Origin: DUPU01 sp050952465
Lineage (GTDB): Bacteria; Bacillota; Dehalobacteriia; Dehalobacteriales; Dehalobacteriaceae
Direction: 5' to 3'
Assembly: GCA_050952465.1 (NCBI GenBank)
Contig: JBMNKZ010000005.1
Location: forward strand, 484,510-548,509
Length of the DNA stretch: 64,000 bases
Under the pieces are notes generated by a model, which saw nothing but the letters and a program-made list of their open reading frames with translations, did not search any database and was not told the origin of the DNA. Position 1 is the stretch's first letter. Each line of letters starts with the position of its first letter. The translations under genes and the position numbers were made by a program. Of this stretch, positions 25,908-34,029 are shown in pieces.

Positions 25908-28061
25908 TTATTCTTTAGCTAAATCCTTACCTACAATTTCACCAATTGTAACCCCTAATCCTTCATCTCCGGTATTAGAAGCCAAGTCGTCAGCGGTGTC
26001 TTTACTTCCCTCATTAACTGCCGAGGAAGTTTCATTAACTGTTTCCGACAAGTCAAGAGCTTCTTTGATGCTCAAACTGATTCTCTTCGCATCCTGATCC
26101 ACACCTAAGACCTTAACTTTGACTTCATCACCAGGGGAAACTACATCTTCGGTTTTTCCTACTCGATGATGAGCCAACTGGGAAATATGAGCCAACCCTT
26201 CAACTCCCGGCTCAAGTTGCAAGAAGGCACCGAAGGGGGCAGTCCGTACAACCTTTGCATCAACAATGGCGCCTACCGGATATTTCTCAGCAACACGATC
26301 CCAAGGGTTAGGCAAAAGTTGTTTTAGACCTAAAGATATTTTTTCATTATCTCTATCTAAAGCCAGGATATATACTTCTAATTCATCATCTACTTTGAGT
26401 ACATCAGAAGGATGGTTTACTCGATACCAAGCCATTTCCGACACATGAAGTAATCCGTCAACACCTCCGATATCAACAAAGGCCCCAAAATTAGTTAAAC
26501 GGCGTACGATACCTTTTACTGTCTGCCCTTCGCTGATTTTGTCCCAGGTTTCTTGTTTCCTTTTTAAGGCTTCTTCCTGCAAAACTGCTTTTTGAGAAAG
26601 AACCAGTTTATTGCTGGATCGGTCACATTCAATAACTTTCAGACGGAGTTCCCGGCCAACATATGGTTTCAAGTCTTCGACAAATCCTAGTTCCACTAAA
26701 GAAGCAGGAATAAAGCCCCGCACTCCAACATCGGCTAAAAGTCCGCCCTTTACAACATCAATCACTTTACCGGTAACATATGTATCAGTTTCCATAGCGT
26801 TATTTAATTTTTCCCAATTCTTCTCTTGATCCACTCGACGTTTGGATAAGACAGGATGCCCCTCATCATTTTCTCTTTTTAAGACAAGAACTTCTATTTG
26901 GTCACCCACTTTTAGGGCGTCATGAATATTTTCTGCTTCATAAGTAGAAAGCTCCGATCGCGGAATTACCCCTTCTGATTTTCCACCTACATCTACAAGC
27001 ACTTCTGTATCGCGAACTTGTACTATTGTACCTAATATTCTTTCACCTCTCCGGACGCGTTTTATGTCCTTATCATAAGCTTCGGCAAAAGATGGCTCAG
27101 AACTTGCTTGGGTTTCCTCCTCGGCAGATTCCTCTACGGTTTCCTCTACAGGAAGATCATTTTGGGGTCTTTCTTCTGTGATTTTTTCTGTCTCTTCATT
27201 TGCTGTTACTTCTGTTCTTTCTTCTTGATCTGTGATTTCCATCATCTTCTGTAATACCTCCTTAATAATCCAATCTGGGGTAGACGCCCCTGCAGTTACA
27301 CCCACTTTCTTCTTTCCGTTTAGCCAAGATAAATTTATATCCTTTGCTTCTTCTATATGATATGTAGGTGTACCTGTTTCACTTGAAATCCGAGCCAGTT
27401 TTTTCGTATTGGCACTGTTTAGTCCCCCAATTACCAATACAAGATCAACTTCTTTAGCTAGAGCTAAAACTGATTCTTGCCTTTCAGCTGTGGCATGACA
27501 GATAGTATTATATACTAACAAATGCCCTTTTCTTTTTTTTAAGACTTCCACAACCTGTTGAAAATTCTGATCCGGCTGAGTGGTTTGAGCTATAACCCCA
27601 ATCTTATCCCCTAGAGGAATATTTTCTGCTTCCTCGGGATTTTCTATCACCAAAGCAGTATTATATGACCAACCAACGATACCTTCAACCTCAGGATGAT
27701 TTTTATCGCCTACTACCACTACAGAATAACCGTTTTCAGCTAATTCCTTAGCATATGACTGGGCTCTTTTCACAAAGGGACAAGTGGCGTCAATCACATT
27801 GATATTCTTTTCCTCAGCCAGGGAAAAAACCTCAGGTTTAACCCCGTGTGACCTAATGATAACATAATTTCCTTTAATCTGATCTAAATCATCTACGGAA
27901 ATTATTCCTTTTTCACATAACCGTTTTACTTCTTGCGGACTATGTATTAAGGGGCCAAGAGAATAAACTTTGCCAAATCTCTTGGCGGCATCTTCAGCAT
28001 ATTGGAGAGCTCTTTTCACTCCAAAGCAAAAACCTGCATTTTTTGCCACAACTACTTGCAA
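25908..28061 (-). CDS. ispH: IspH - ribosomal S1 fusion protein
   Basis: Bifunctional protein of 717 aa. Residues 1 to about 280 are 4-hydroxy-3-methylbut-2-enyl diphosphate reductase (AKNAGFCFGVKRAL, SLGPLIHSPQEV, DATCPFVKRAQ, TICHATAERQ, TAGASTPDWI, with three Cys for the [4Fe-4S] cluster), the last MEP-pathway step. An acidic linker follows. Four S1 repeats (from about 335) end in LSIKEALDL and stand in for RpsA. This fusion is known in Clostridia. The TTG start at 28061 is 10 nt after AGGAG; a longer frame to 28148 lacks a ribosome site. Confidence 0.95.
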   Translation of the reverse strand: MQVVVAKNAGFCFGVKRALQYAEDAAKRFGKVYSLGPLIHSPQEVKRLCEKGIISVDDLDQIKGNYVIIRSHGVKPEVFSLAEEKNINVIDATCPFVKRAQSYAKELAENGYSVVVVGDKNHPEVEGIVGWSYNTALVIENPEEAENIPLGDKIGVIAQTTQPDQNFQQVVEVLKKRKGHLLVYNTICHATAERQESVLALAKEVDLVLVIGGLNSANTKKLARISSETGTPTYHIEEAKDINLSWLNGKKKVGVTAGASTPDWIIKEVLQKMMEITDQEERTEVTANEETEKITEERPQNDLPVEETVEESAEEETQASSEPSFAEAYDKDIKRVRRGERILGTIVQVRDTEVLVDVGGKSEGVIPRSELSTYEAENIHDALKVGDQIEVLVLKRENDEGHPVLSKRRVDQEKNWEKLNNAMETDTYVTGKVIDVVKGGLLADVGVRGFIPASLVELGFVEDLKPYVGRELRLKVIECDRSSNKLVLSQKAVLQEEALKRKQETWDKISEGQTVKGIVRRLTNFGAFVDIGGVDGLLHVSEMAWYRVNHPSDVLKVDDELEVYILALDRDNEKISLGLKQLLPNPWDRVAEKYPVGAIVDAKVVRTAPFGAFLQLEPGVEGLAHISQLAHHRVGKTEDVVSPGDEVKVKVLGVDQDAKRISLSIKEALDLSETVNETSSAVNEGSKDTADDLASNTGDEGLGVTIGEIVGKDLAKE

Positions 28062-28165
28062 TACCTTTTCACTCCTATAGTCTATTACATTTCCACAAAC
28101 ATAATTTCTATTCGGTAAAAAAAATAATATTCCTGCAAAAATTAACAATTTTTATCCAATGTTAT

Positions 28166-28768
28166 CTATCCCTTTGAATCATGTTGATCAAGCAGATCCT
28201 GAACAGCTTGTTTTATGATTTCATTTAGTTCTTCTAATGCTTCACCGGAAGGCCTCTCATCCTGATAAGAAAATAGGATAGGTTTACCAAAAACCACTTT
28301 AACTGGATATTGCCAGCCAATCAGAACCTTCCTTGAGTTAATTACTGCCATCGGCAGGATGGGACACTTAGTTTTATATGCTAACATATTAATCCCGGAT
28401 TTAAAAGGAAGTAGTTCCCCGGTTTTACTCCTAGTGCCCTCCGGGAAAACCCCAATTACCTCATTGTCTTTTAAAAGTTTAATGGCCCTTCTTAGGGCTG
28501 TCCGATCCGAATGACCTCTCCTAATAGGAAAAGCCCCAACCACCTGCAGGATTTTATTTAAAATAGGAATGGAAAAGAGTTCTGATTTTGCCATAAACCT
28601 AACTTCCCGGGTCATAGCACAACCTACTAAAACCGGATCCCAGTAACTCACATGATTACAAACCAGAATTATAGGTCCTTCCCGGGGAATATGCTCTCGG
28701 CCTTCAATTTTCCATCTGGAGAAAATATTTAATATTATGGTACATACTCCCCTAAAAAAACGATACAA
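28166..28768 (-). CDS. plsC: 1-acyl-sn-glycerol-3-phosphate acyltransferase
   Basis: Makes phosphatidic acid from lysophosphatidate. The acyltransferase motif HX4D appears as NHVSYWDPVLVG (about 37-48), and FPEGTRSKTG (about 110) is the substrate-binding block. An N-terminal hydrophobic stretch suggests monotopic membrane attachment. 200 aa. It sits 4 nt after cmk, as in many Clostridia. Confidence 0.94.
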   Translation of the reverse strand: MYRFFRGVCTIILNIFSRWKIEGREHIPREGPIILVCNHVSYWDPVLVGCAMTREVRFMAKSELFSIPILNKILQVVGAFPIRRGHSDRTALRRAIKLLKDNEVIGVFPEGTRSKTGELLPFKSGINMLAYKTKCPILPMAVINSRKVLIGWQYPVKVVFGKPILFSYQDERPSGEALEELNEIIKQAVQDLLDQHDSKG

Positions 28769-28772
28769 TGCC

Positions 28773-29441
28773 TTATTCTCCCTCCCAACATATATCTAGA
28801 ATTTTCTCTACAACAGCTTTTATAGACTGTCCTGTGGAATCAATTAAAACAGCATCCGGGCATTGGAGCAAAGGTCCTACTTCTCTCTCCCGATCTAATA
28901 AATCTCGCTGATAAATATCTTCTTTAACATTATCCAAAGGTATCTCAAAACCCTTTTCTGCCAATTCCTTACATCTCCTACGAGCTCTTTCTTCTACAGA
29001 GGCTGTTAAAAATATTTTGCAATCAGCCTCCGGTAAAACCACAGAAGAAATATCTCTTCCATCCATTACTACGCCGCCGGTTTCCGCCATGCGGCGCTGG
29101 GCTTCTACCATTTTTTCTCTGACGCCAGGTACTAATGCTACTAATGACACATTTTTGCTAACCTCCGGGTCTCTGATTTCTTGGGAGACATCTTTCCCGT
29201 CGCACATGACCTGAACCTGATCTTCCTTGTTAAAAAGTTCGATTTTCGTTTCTTGGGCTAATTTCGTAAGTAAATTTCCATTAGAGAGGGGAATACCTAA
29301 TTTCATCGCCTTAAATGTCAAAGCCCGGTACATCGCTCCTGTATCTATGTATAGATAGTTTAATCGTTTTGCCACCAAGCGGGCAACAGTGCTTTTTCCC
29401 GCGCCGGCAGGCCCATCAATTGCAATAACTTTCTTCGGCAT
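28773..29441 (-). CDS. cmk: Cytidylate kinase
   Basis: Phosphorylates CMP and dCMP. The P-loop IAIDGPAGAGKSTVARLVAKR is at the N terminus, YIDTGAMYRALT binds the nucleotide, and VVMDGRDISSVVLPEA and RDLLDREREVGPL complete the active site. GGAGG lies 6 nt before the ATG at 29441, which I prefer to the longer frame starting at 29462. 222 aa. It follows aroA in the hutP-aro operon. Confidence 0.97.
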   Translation of the reverse strand: MPKKVIAIDGPAGAGKSTVARLVAKRLNYLYIDTGAMYRALTFKAMKLGIPLSNGNLLTKLAQETKIELFNKEDQVQVMCDGKDVSQEIRDPEVSKNVSLVALVPGVREKMVEAQRRMAETGGVVMDGRDISSVVLPEADCKIFLTASVEERARRRCKELAEKGFEIPLDNVKEDIYQRDLLDREREVGPLLQCPDAVLIDSTGQSIKAVVEKILDICWEGE

Positions 29442-29488
29442 TTTAACCTCCGCTAAAATCAATATCTTACCTGGAAATATAGATCTTG

Positions 29489-30781
29489 CTATGACAATAC
29501 CTCCAGAAGCTCATAAAAATTGGGAAACGAAATGTTTACACACTCTGCATTTTCGATCGTGGTCTCCCCTTGGGCAGCTTTTCCGGCCACAGCCAAAGCC
29601 ATGGCTATCCGGTGATCATGAAAACTATTGACCACAGCACCTTTTAAATGCCGTCCCCCATTAATAACCATGCCATCTTCCAAAGGTAAAATATCCATGC
29701 CCAGTTTTAACATTTGTGATACCACAGCATTTATTCGATCGGTTTCTTTGACTCTCAGTTCAGCGGCATCCTTAATTATGGTCTGTCCGTCAGCATAGGC
29801 TGCGGCTACTGTTAAAATCGGAATTTCGTCAATAAGACGAGGAATCTCTTCCCCGGCTATGGTAACCCCATGTAATGTACTGTGTTTTATTACTACGTCT
29901 GCCACTGGTTCCCCTGCAATATTTTTTTGATTTTCAAATTTAATTTCTGCACCCATTCTCCTTAGTACATCTATTATTCCTGTTCGAGACGGATTAATTC
30001 CCAGGTTTTCGATCATTAATTCTGAATTAGGTGTGATCGCTGCTAATACTAAGAAAAACGCGGCGGAAGAAATATCCCCGGGAATCGAAATTTTTTGACC
30101 GGTAAGGCGGGGCTGCCCTATAATGGAGGATTTTAGACGATCTGCTTTTATTTTCGCTCCAAAAGAAAGAAGCATGCGTTCGGAATGATCCCGGGATTGA
30201 GCAGGCTCTTCGATAGTTGTTATTCCTTCCGCATATAGACCGGCAAACAAAAGAGCAGATTTTACCTGAGCACTGGCTACTGGAGACTGATAGTTGATTC
30301 CATGTAAAATCCCCCCCCTTACCGCAAGAGGTGCTTTTTCCCCGTTTTCTCTCCCGTCAATATTCGCTCCCATCATGCGTAAAGGTTGAACAATTCTGCT
30401 CATGGGACGATTACATAAAGAGGCATCACCACAAATAATACTATGAAAAGATTGCCCTGAGAGTAACCCCAGCATCAGTCGCATAGTAGTTCCGGAATTT
30501 CCGGCATTTAGTATTTCTCTTGGTTCCTGCCAGCCAAATAAACCTTTCCCGAATACATGTAAATGACCGGGGGCTGGTATTTCCACATTGATCCCCAATT
30601 TTTGAATGCAGTTAACTGTCCTCAGGCAATCTTCGCTCATCAGAAATCCTTCTATTTCTGTCATACCTTCGGCAATACTTCCTAAAAGAACAGAACGGTG
30701 AGATATAGATTTATCTCCCGGCACCACGATCTTTCCCCTAATTCCTTTTCTTTGGCTTGCTACAGACTTTTTCATTATCAA
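29489..30781 (-). CDS. aroA: 3-phosphoshikimate 1-carboxyvinyltransferase (EPSP synthase)
   Basis: Joins shikimate-3-phosphate and PEP in chorismate synthesis. Signatures seen are VPGDKSISHRSVLLGSIAEG (about 19-38), LNAGNSGTTMRLMLGLLSG (about 90-108), GDASLCNRPMSRI and RVKETDRINAV (about 343). The NAGNSGT sequence with Gly after Ala looks like class II enzymes common in Firmicutes. The start codon TTG at 30781 overlaps the aroF stop; ATG at 30775 is the alternative. 430 aa. Confidence 0.97.
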   Translation of the reverse strand: MIMKKSVASQRKGIRGKIVVPGDKSISHRSVLLGSIAEGMTEIEGFLMSEDCLRTVNCIQKLGINVEIPAPGHLHVFGKGLFGWQEPREILNAGNSGTTMRLMLGLLSGQSFHSIICGDASLCNRPMSRIVQPLRMMGANIDGRENGEKAPLAVRGGILHGINYQSPVASAQVKSALLFAGLYAEGITTIEEPAQSRDHSERMLLSFGAKIKADRLKSSIIGQPRLTGQKISIPGDISSAAFFLVLAAITPNSELMIENLGINPSRTGIIDVLRRMGAEIKFENQKNIAGEPVADVVIKHSTLHGVTIAGEEIPRLIDEIPILTVAAAYADGQTIIKDAAELRVKETDRINAVVSQMLKLGMDILPLEDGMVINGGRHLKGAVVNSFHDHRIAMALAVAGKAAQGETTIENAECVNISFPNFYELLEVLS

Positions 30782-31803
30782 CTAAAACTTCCTAAGGACC
30801 GACCTACTGCTTTGGCTACAGTGGCTGCTTCTTGACATAATTTCTGAAAATTATCTTCTGTTAAGGATTGAGGCCCATCAGACAAAGCCTGAGATGGGCA
30901 TGGATGTACTTCGATGATTAATCCGTCTGCACCGCAAGCAATAGCTGCCTTGGACATGGGAGTAACCAAAGACCACCTGCCTGTACCATGGCTAGGATCA
31001 ACAAACACAGGAAGATGGGTGAGGTTTTTAAGTAAAGGAACCGAACTTAAATCCAAGGTATACCTGGTACCCGTTTCAAAAGTACGAATCCCTCGTTCGC
31101 AAAGAATTACTTGACTATTTCCTGCCGCCATTATATGTTCTGCCGCTAAGATCCATTCTTCTACAGTGGAAGAAGGGCCTCTCTTTAACATAATCGGTTT
31201 ATTGGTATTAGCTACTTCTTTTAAGAGAACATAGTTTTGCATATTTCTTGCGCCAATCTGCAAAATATCAGCATATTCAGCGACCAATTCCACACTTTTT
31301 GTCTCCATTACTTCTGTGATGATCGGCATACCGGTGATTTTCCGCGCCTCAGCCAAAATTTCCAATCCTTTTTCCTCCAAGCCCTGAAAAGAATAAGGAG
31401 ATGTACGGGGTTTAAATGCACCTCCTCTAAGAATGGTAGCTCCGTATTTACGCACAATTTTTGCTGTTTCGATTAATTGCTCTCGACTTTCTACAGCACA
31501 AGGCCCGGCCATAATTTGGATTTCTTCTGCCCCAATCTTGATTCCATTAACCCTAATTATCGTTTGTTCCGATTTAAATTCTTTACTTGCTAATTTATAT
31601 GGATGTAAAATAGGCACAACTTTTTCTACTCCTGTCATGGCTTCGATTGCCAAAAAATTTAATCTGGTTTTATCACCAACTGCCCCAATTATTGTCCTTT
31701 CTACACCTTTGGAAAGGTGAATATTGAAGCCCGCTTTTTCTAATCGCTCAATCACACCACGGATTTGATCATCTTTTGCCCCGTGGTCCATAACAACGAT
31801 CAT
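30778..31803 (-). CDS. aroF: DAHP synthase, type I-beta with N-terminal regulatory domain
   Basis: Condenses PEP and erythrose-4-phosphate, the first shikimate step. Residues 1 to about 70 are a ferredoxin-like regulatory domain (MIVVMDHGAKDDQIRGVIER). The barrel follows with MAGPCAVESREQ, RGGAFKPRTSPYSFQGL, LKRGPSSTVEEW, VDPSHGTGRW and IIEVHPCPSQALSDGPQSL (metal and substrate ligands). 341 aa. It is likely feedback-controlled through the extra domain. It overlaps aroA by 4 nt. Confidence 0.96.
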   Translation of the reverse strand: MIVVMDHGAKDDQIRGVIERLEKAGFNIHLSKGVERTIIGAVGDKTRLNFLAIEAMTGVEKVVPILHPYKLASKEFKSEQTIIRVNGIKIGAEEIQIMAGPCAVESREQLIETAKIVRKYGATILRGGAFKPRTSPYSFQGLEEKGLEILAEARKITGMPIITEVMETKSVELVAEYADILQIGARNMQNYVLLKEVANTNKPIMLKRGPSSTVEEWILAAEHIMAAGNSQVILCERGIRTFETGTRYTLDLSSVPLLKNLTHLPVFVDPSHGTGRWSLVTPMSKAAIACGADGLIIEVHPCPSQALSDGPQSLTEDNFQKLCQEAATVAKAVGRSLGSFS

Positions 31804-31821
31804 TATCTTTCCCCCTCAGCG

Positions 31822-32364
31822 TTACTTTCTAAATAGTAAATCCTCTAGGATCTTCCTGCTATTGTTATTAAGATCCCATTGTATCCCATAGGGCCGATAT
31901 TTTTTGATGGCTCGGACCCATTCCGTATGGGTGAGATTACCACAAAGGATTAAGGCTGGGTTTGTTATAGTTTCCACCTCAATATTCATGAATATTCCTT
32001 GGGTTAGTTCTAGGATTACACCCTGAATGTCATAGTCTTTTACTTGGGATAACGATTGAGGAGAAAAGTTTTTGATCACGTTTTCCGGGTATCTCTTGAC
32101 ATCGTCAGGTTGTTCCTGCCCGCAAAAATGCAAGGTATCCAAGCGGCAAAAGGTGACCAGTTCTTGAATGTGGTAGCGTTTTTCATCACAAAAAATTCCC
32201 ACACGGGAAATAAAAACCGGTAGACTGAAAAATATCTCCCGAGCCGTTTCCGGATGCACATCATCTTTTCCGTAGCCCATTTTAATTCCTATAGCCGCTG
32301 CCCCTAATAATATGGCTTCTTCTGCATCTTTTAAAGTTTTTACTCCTGTCATATATAATCTCAT
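31822..32364 (-). CDS. Degenerate TrpF-like (phosphoribosylanthranilate isomerase) protein
   Basis: 180-aa TIM-barrel-like protein clearly related to TrpF. TGVKTLKDAEEAILLGAAAIGI matches the family start, SRVGIFCDEKRYHIQELV and LDTLHFCGQEQPDD match the VGVF and QLHG.E blocks, and ALILCGNLTHTEWVRAIKKYRPYGI matches LAGGL...P. But the catalytic Cys of KICG is replaced (YMTG), and the segment with the catalytic Asp and GTG loop is missing (about 20-25 residues shorter). It is therefore probably not an active isomerase. It lies between aroH and aroF in a tight operon. Confidence 0.7.
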   Translation of the reverse strand: MRLYMTGVKTLKDAEEAILLGAAAIGIKMGYGKDDVHPETAREIFFSLPVFISRVGIFCDEKRYHIQELVTFCRLDTLHFCGQEQPDDVKRYPENVIKNFSPQSLSQVKDYDIQGVILELTQGIFMNIEVETITNPALILCGNLTHTEWVRAIKKYRPYGIQWDLNNNSRKILEDLLFRK

Positions 32365-32368
32365 GGTA

Positions 32369-32734
32369 TCACCTATCAGCTAAATCAGGCCGTAACTTCA
32401 CTGCCTTCCTTAGATAAATATGTTTAATTTCCTCTTGTGATTTATCCGTATTTAAGTGGATCATTACTCTGATTATCCCCTTAAGACTCCCGGGAACATC
32501 CATTTCCCAGCCACACATCATCGGTACATGGTGCCAACCCATTTCCCGGGCAATCCGGGCTGGAAATACCGCATTCAGATCACTGGTTACCGAAAAAAAT
32601 GCACTGGCAATATCTCTTGTATCAATTTGATTTTTTTCTATTAACTCCTGCAGCATTTCTCTAGTAGCTCGTCTGATTTCATCTTCAGTATTATTTTCCA
32701 CAGAGGTAGCACCTCTTATCCCACGTACCGACAT
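32369..32734 (-). CDS. aroH: Chorismate mutase, AroH class
   Basis: Monofunctional trimeric mutase converting chorismate to prephenate. 121 aa with the family pattern: VRGIRGATSVENNTEDEI at the start, an FSVTSDLNAVFPARIARE block, and a late VMIHLNTDK. The active-site Arg residues (R6, R62 region) are present by alignment memory. GAGGAGG lies upstream of the ATG. It is the second gene after hutP and lies 4 nt before the trpF-like gene. Confidence 0.94.
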   Translation of the reverse strand: MSVRGIRGATSVENNTEDEIRRATREMLQELIEKNQIDTRDIASAFFSVTSDLNAVFPARIAREMGWHHVPMMCGWEMDVPGSLKGIIRVMIHLNTDKSQEEIKHIYLRKAVKLRPDLADR

Positions 32735-32747
32735 ATGCTCCTCCTCG

Positions 32748-33164
32748 TTACAATACTGCTCGATGGGCTAACCCAATAGCTACCTCATCTAAGTGAATCA
32801 TGCCAATACCAAAAAAGACAGCAACGCTAATATGGTCGTTATAACGGGCAATGCCAATTTTACCACCGATATTTAAACCAATCCCTTTTGGCATAATTTG
32901 AGATAAGGCTTCGTGGGTTGCTCCGGCCACAGCACCTTCATCTGGATGAGTATCTTTAATCACACCTTCTCTTTTGGCGGCAACTACTGCCCGTTCTATA
33001 ACTTTACCTACCGATGATAAGAACTCTCCGCCATAATCTACTGCTGCAGTCCGAATACCTTGTTCTAAAAAACACTTTTTTAATTCTCTTTCTTCTTCCC
33101 GGCTTTCTGTTAGGGCCATTTTAATGGCTACCGTGGCTACTCTTTTGCTACCCATGGGAATCAT
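32748..33164 (-). CDS. hutP: HutP-family RNA-binding antiterminator, orphan
   Basis: 138 aa. The C-terminal half is the HutP signature: VIKDTHPDEGAVAGATHEAL, GKIGIARYNDHISVAVFFGIGMIHLDEVAIGLAHRAV, with the His residues that in Bacillus HutP bind metal and L-histidine. Bacillus HutP binds NAG triplets in nascent RNA to melt a terminator upstream of the histidine-degradation operon. No hut genes lie nearby; instead this gene heads the aromatic pathway operon and sits just behind a leader terminator. AAAGGGGGG precedes the ATG. Autoregulation of this operon is an inference. Confidence 0.88.
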   Translation of the reverse strand: MIPMGSKRVATVAIKMALTESREEERELKKCFLEQGIRTAAVDYGGEFLSSVGKVIERAVVAAKREGVIKDTHPDEGAVAGATHEALSQIMPKGIGLNIGGKIGIARYNDHISVAVFFGIGMIHLDEVAIGLAHRAVL

Positions 33165-33207
33165 AAAATTTTCCCCCCTTTAATATTAGATCAACCAGAT
33201 CATAAAC

Positions 33208-33233
33208 TAAAAAACACTCCGGATAGGAGTGTC
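33208..33233 (-). terminator. Terminator/attenuator in the hutP-aro leader
   Basis: A 7-bp perfect stem (ACACTCC / GGAGTGT, 33214-33232) with a 5-nt loop is followed by T6 on the minus strand. It lies about 40 nt after the predicted transcription start and about 45 nt before hutP. It therefore acts inside the leader and not after the upstream gene, which ends before the promoter. Confidence 0.8.
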
Positions 33234-33275
33234 GTATTTTACCAAATTATCACCATCTTTCCATCCTACAATTCT

Positions 33276-33304
33276 ATTATAAAAAGTGAAAGACAAAATA
33301 GCAA
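33276..33304 (-). promoter_or_regulatory. SigA-type promoter of the hutP-aro-cmk-plsC-ispH operon
   Basis: The -35 is TTGCTA (33299-33304) and the -10 is TATAAT (33276-33281), with a 17-base spacer. The -35 lies only 3 nt beyond the stop of the upstream gene. Confidence 0.85.
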
Positions 33305-33307
33305 CAC

Positions 33308-33808
33308 TTATTTAAATTTTACCTGTCCTAAATGTTCCACTGTACTTTTAGTCTCGATGATTTGATGAAGTACCGGCCAGGAAATATTAGGTGAAATTTC
33401 CGAGATTTCAAACGCTAAAGGTCTATTGTAGAATGTGCCGTCGATAGAAATGATATCATCTGGGTATACCTTTACTGTTATTTTTTTATTGCGAAAATCA
33501 GCTATTTCTTCTCCGTTAACTAAGAGTTTTGCCTTGGACAAGGATGAAAAATCTTTTAATTCAACGGTTAGATGAGCAAAAATTGATGATTCCGTATCAA
33601 GTACCCGGGCAGTAGGATTAGACCATTCCTGAAAGGGCTGCCCTTCCAGGCGTTCAGCAAAACTCAGATAAAATCTCATGGAATCTGAGGTAAGCATTGC
33701 CTGCACTCCGACTAAGGCTACCAGGCCAAAAATTACAATCCTAACTAAAATTTTTTCTCCGGTTTCTACCATTCCCCAAAGCTTTCCATTCCAACTTTTT
33801 TTACCCAT
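33308..33808 (-). CDS. Hypothetical single-pass membrane protein
   Basis: 166 aa not recognised as a named family. A basic N terminus is followed by one transmembrane helix (about residues 21-40, LVRIVIFGLVALVGVQAML). The extracytoplasmic part is rich in beta-strand-like segments (IFAHLTVELKDF, KAKLLVNGEEIADF, KKITVKVYPDDIISIDGTFYNR). It looks like a small Ig-like domain facing outward. I start at ATG 33808, 8 nt after GGGGAG; GTG and ATG at 33817/33814 are too close to that site. A structured intergenic element lies upstream. Confidence 0.75.
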   Translation of the reverse strand: MGKKSWNGKLWGMVETGEKILVRIVIFGLVALVGVQAMLTSDSMRFYLSFAERLEGQPFQEWSNPTARVLDTESSIFAHLTVELKDFSSLSKAKLLVNGEEIADFRNKKITVKVYPDDIISIDGTFYNRPLAFEISEISPNISWPVLHQIIETKSTVEHLGQVKFK

Positions 33809-33829
33809 TAACATCACTCCCCGCTATCT

Positions 33830-33995
33830 TAGAAAGGTTTAATCCTAAAAGGTTTATCCTTATAACGAGGCGTTAGATGTCCCCTACTCTAATAAATAAT
33901 GGGTACTTTCTACGATTCCATGGGGTGAGCTTATTCCCGCCTCGTTGAAATGCACTAAGGAAAGAAAATCTTTCTACGACCGAAAAATTTTCCAC
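33830..33995 (-). ncRNA. Candidate structured RNA or leader
   Basis: On the minus strand, nested pairings are TCCTTA/TAAGGA (33956-33961 with 33857-33862), AACGAGGCG/CGCCTCGTT (33938-33946 with 33864-33872), CCCC/GGGG (33922-33925 with 33881-33884) and ATGG/CCAT (33918-33921 with 33899-33902). An outer AGAAAG/CTTTCT pair is also possible. A TATAAT box (34002-34007) sits where transcription could start, but the -35 is poor. TCGTAGAAAG occurs twice (33906-33915, 33970-33979). It matches no RNA class I recognise. It could be a free RNA or the leader of the membrane protein gene. Confidence 0.4.
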
Positions 33996-34029
33996 TATTG
34001 CATTATAAGATATGCGGTGGACAACGGTT

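Noticed and set aside
33210..33270. Bacillus-type HutP binding site (UAG triplets with 4-nt spacers)
   Set aside because: UAG and AAG triplets occur in the leader, but with 5- and 6-nt spacing, so the known site is not met.
33830..33995. Firm assignment of the structured element as 6S RNA
   Set aside because: Shape and length are suggestive, but no conserved 6S sequence blocks were recognised and the genomic context is not typical.
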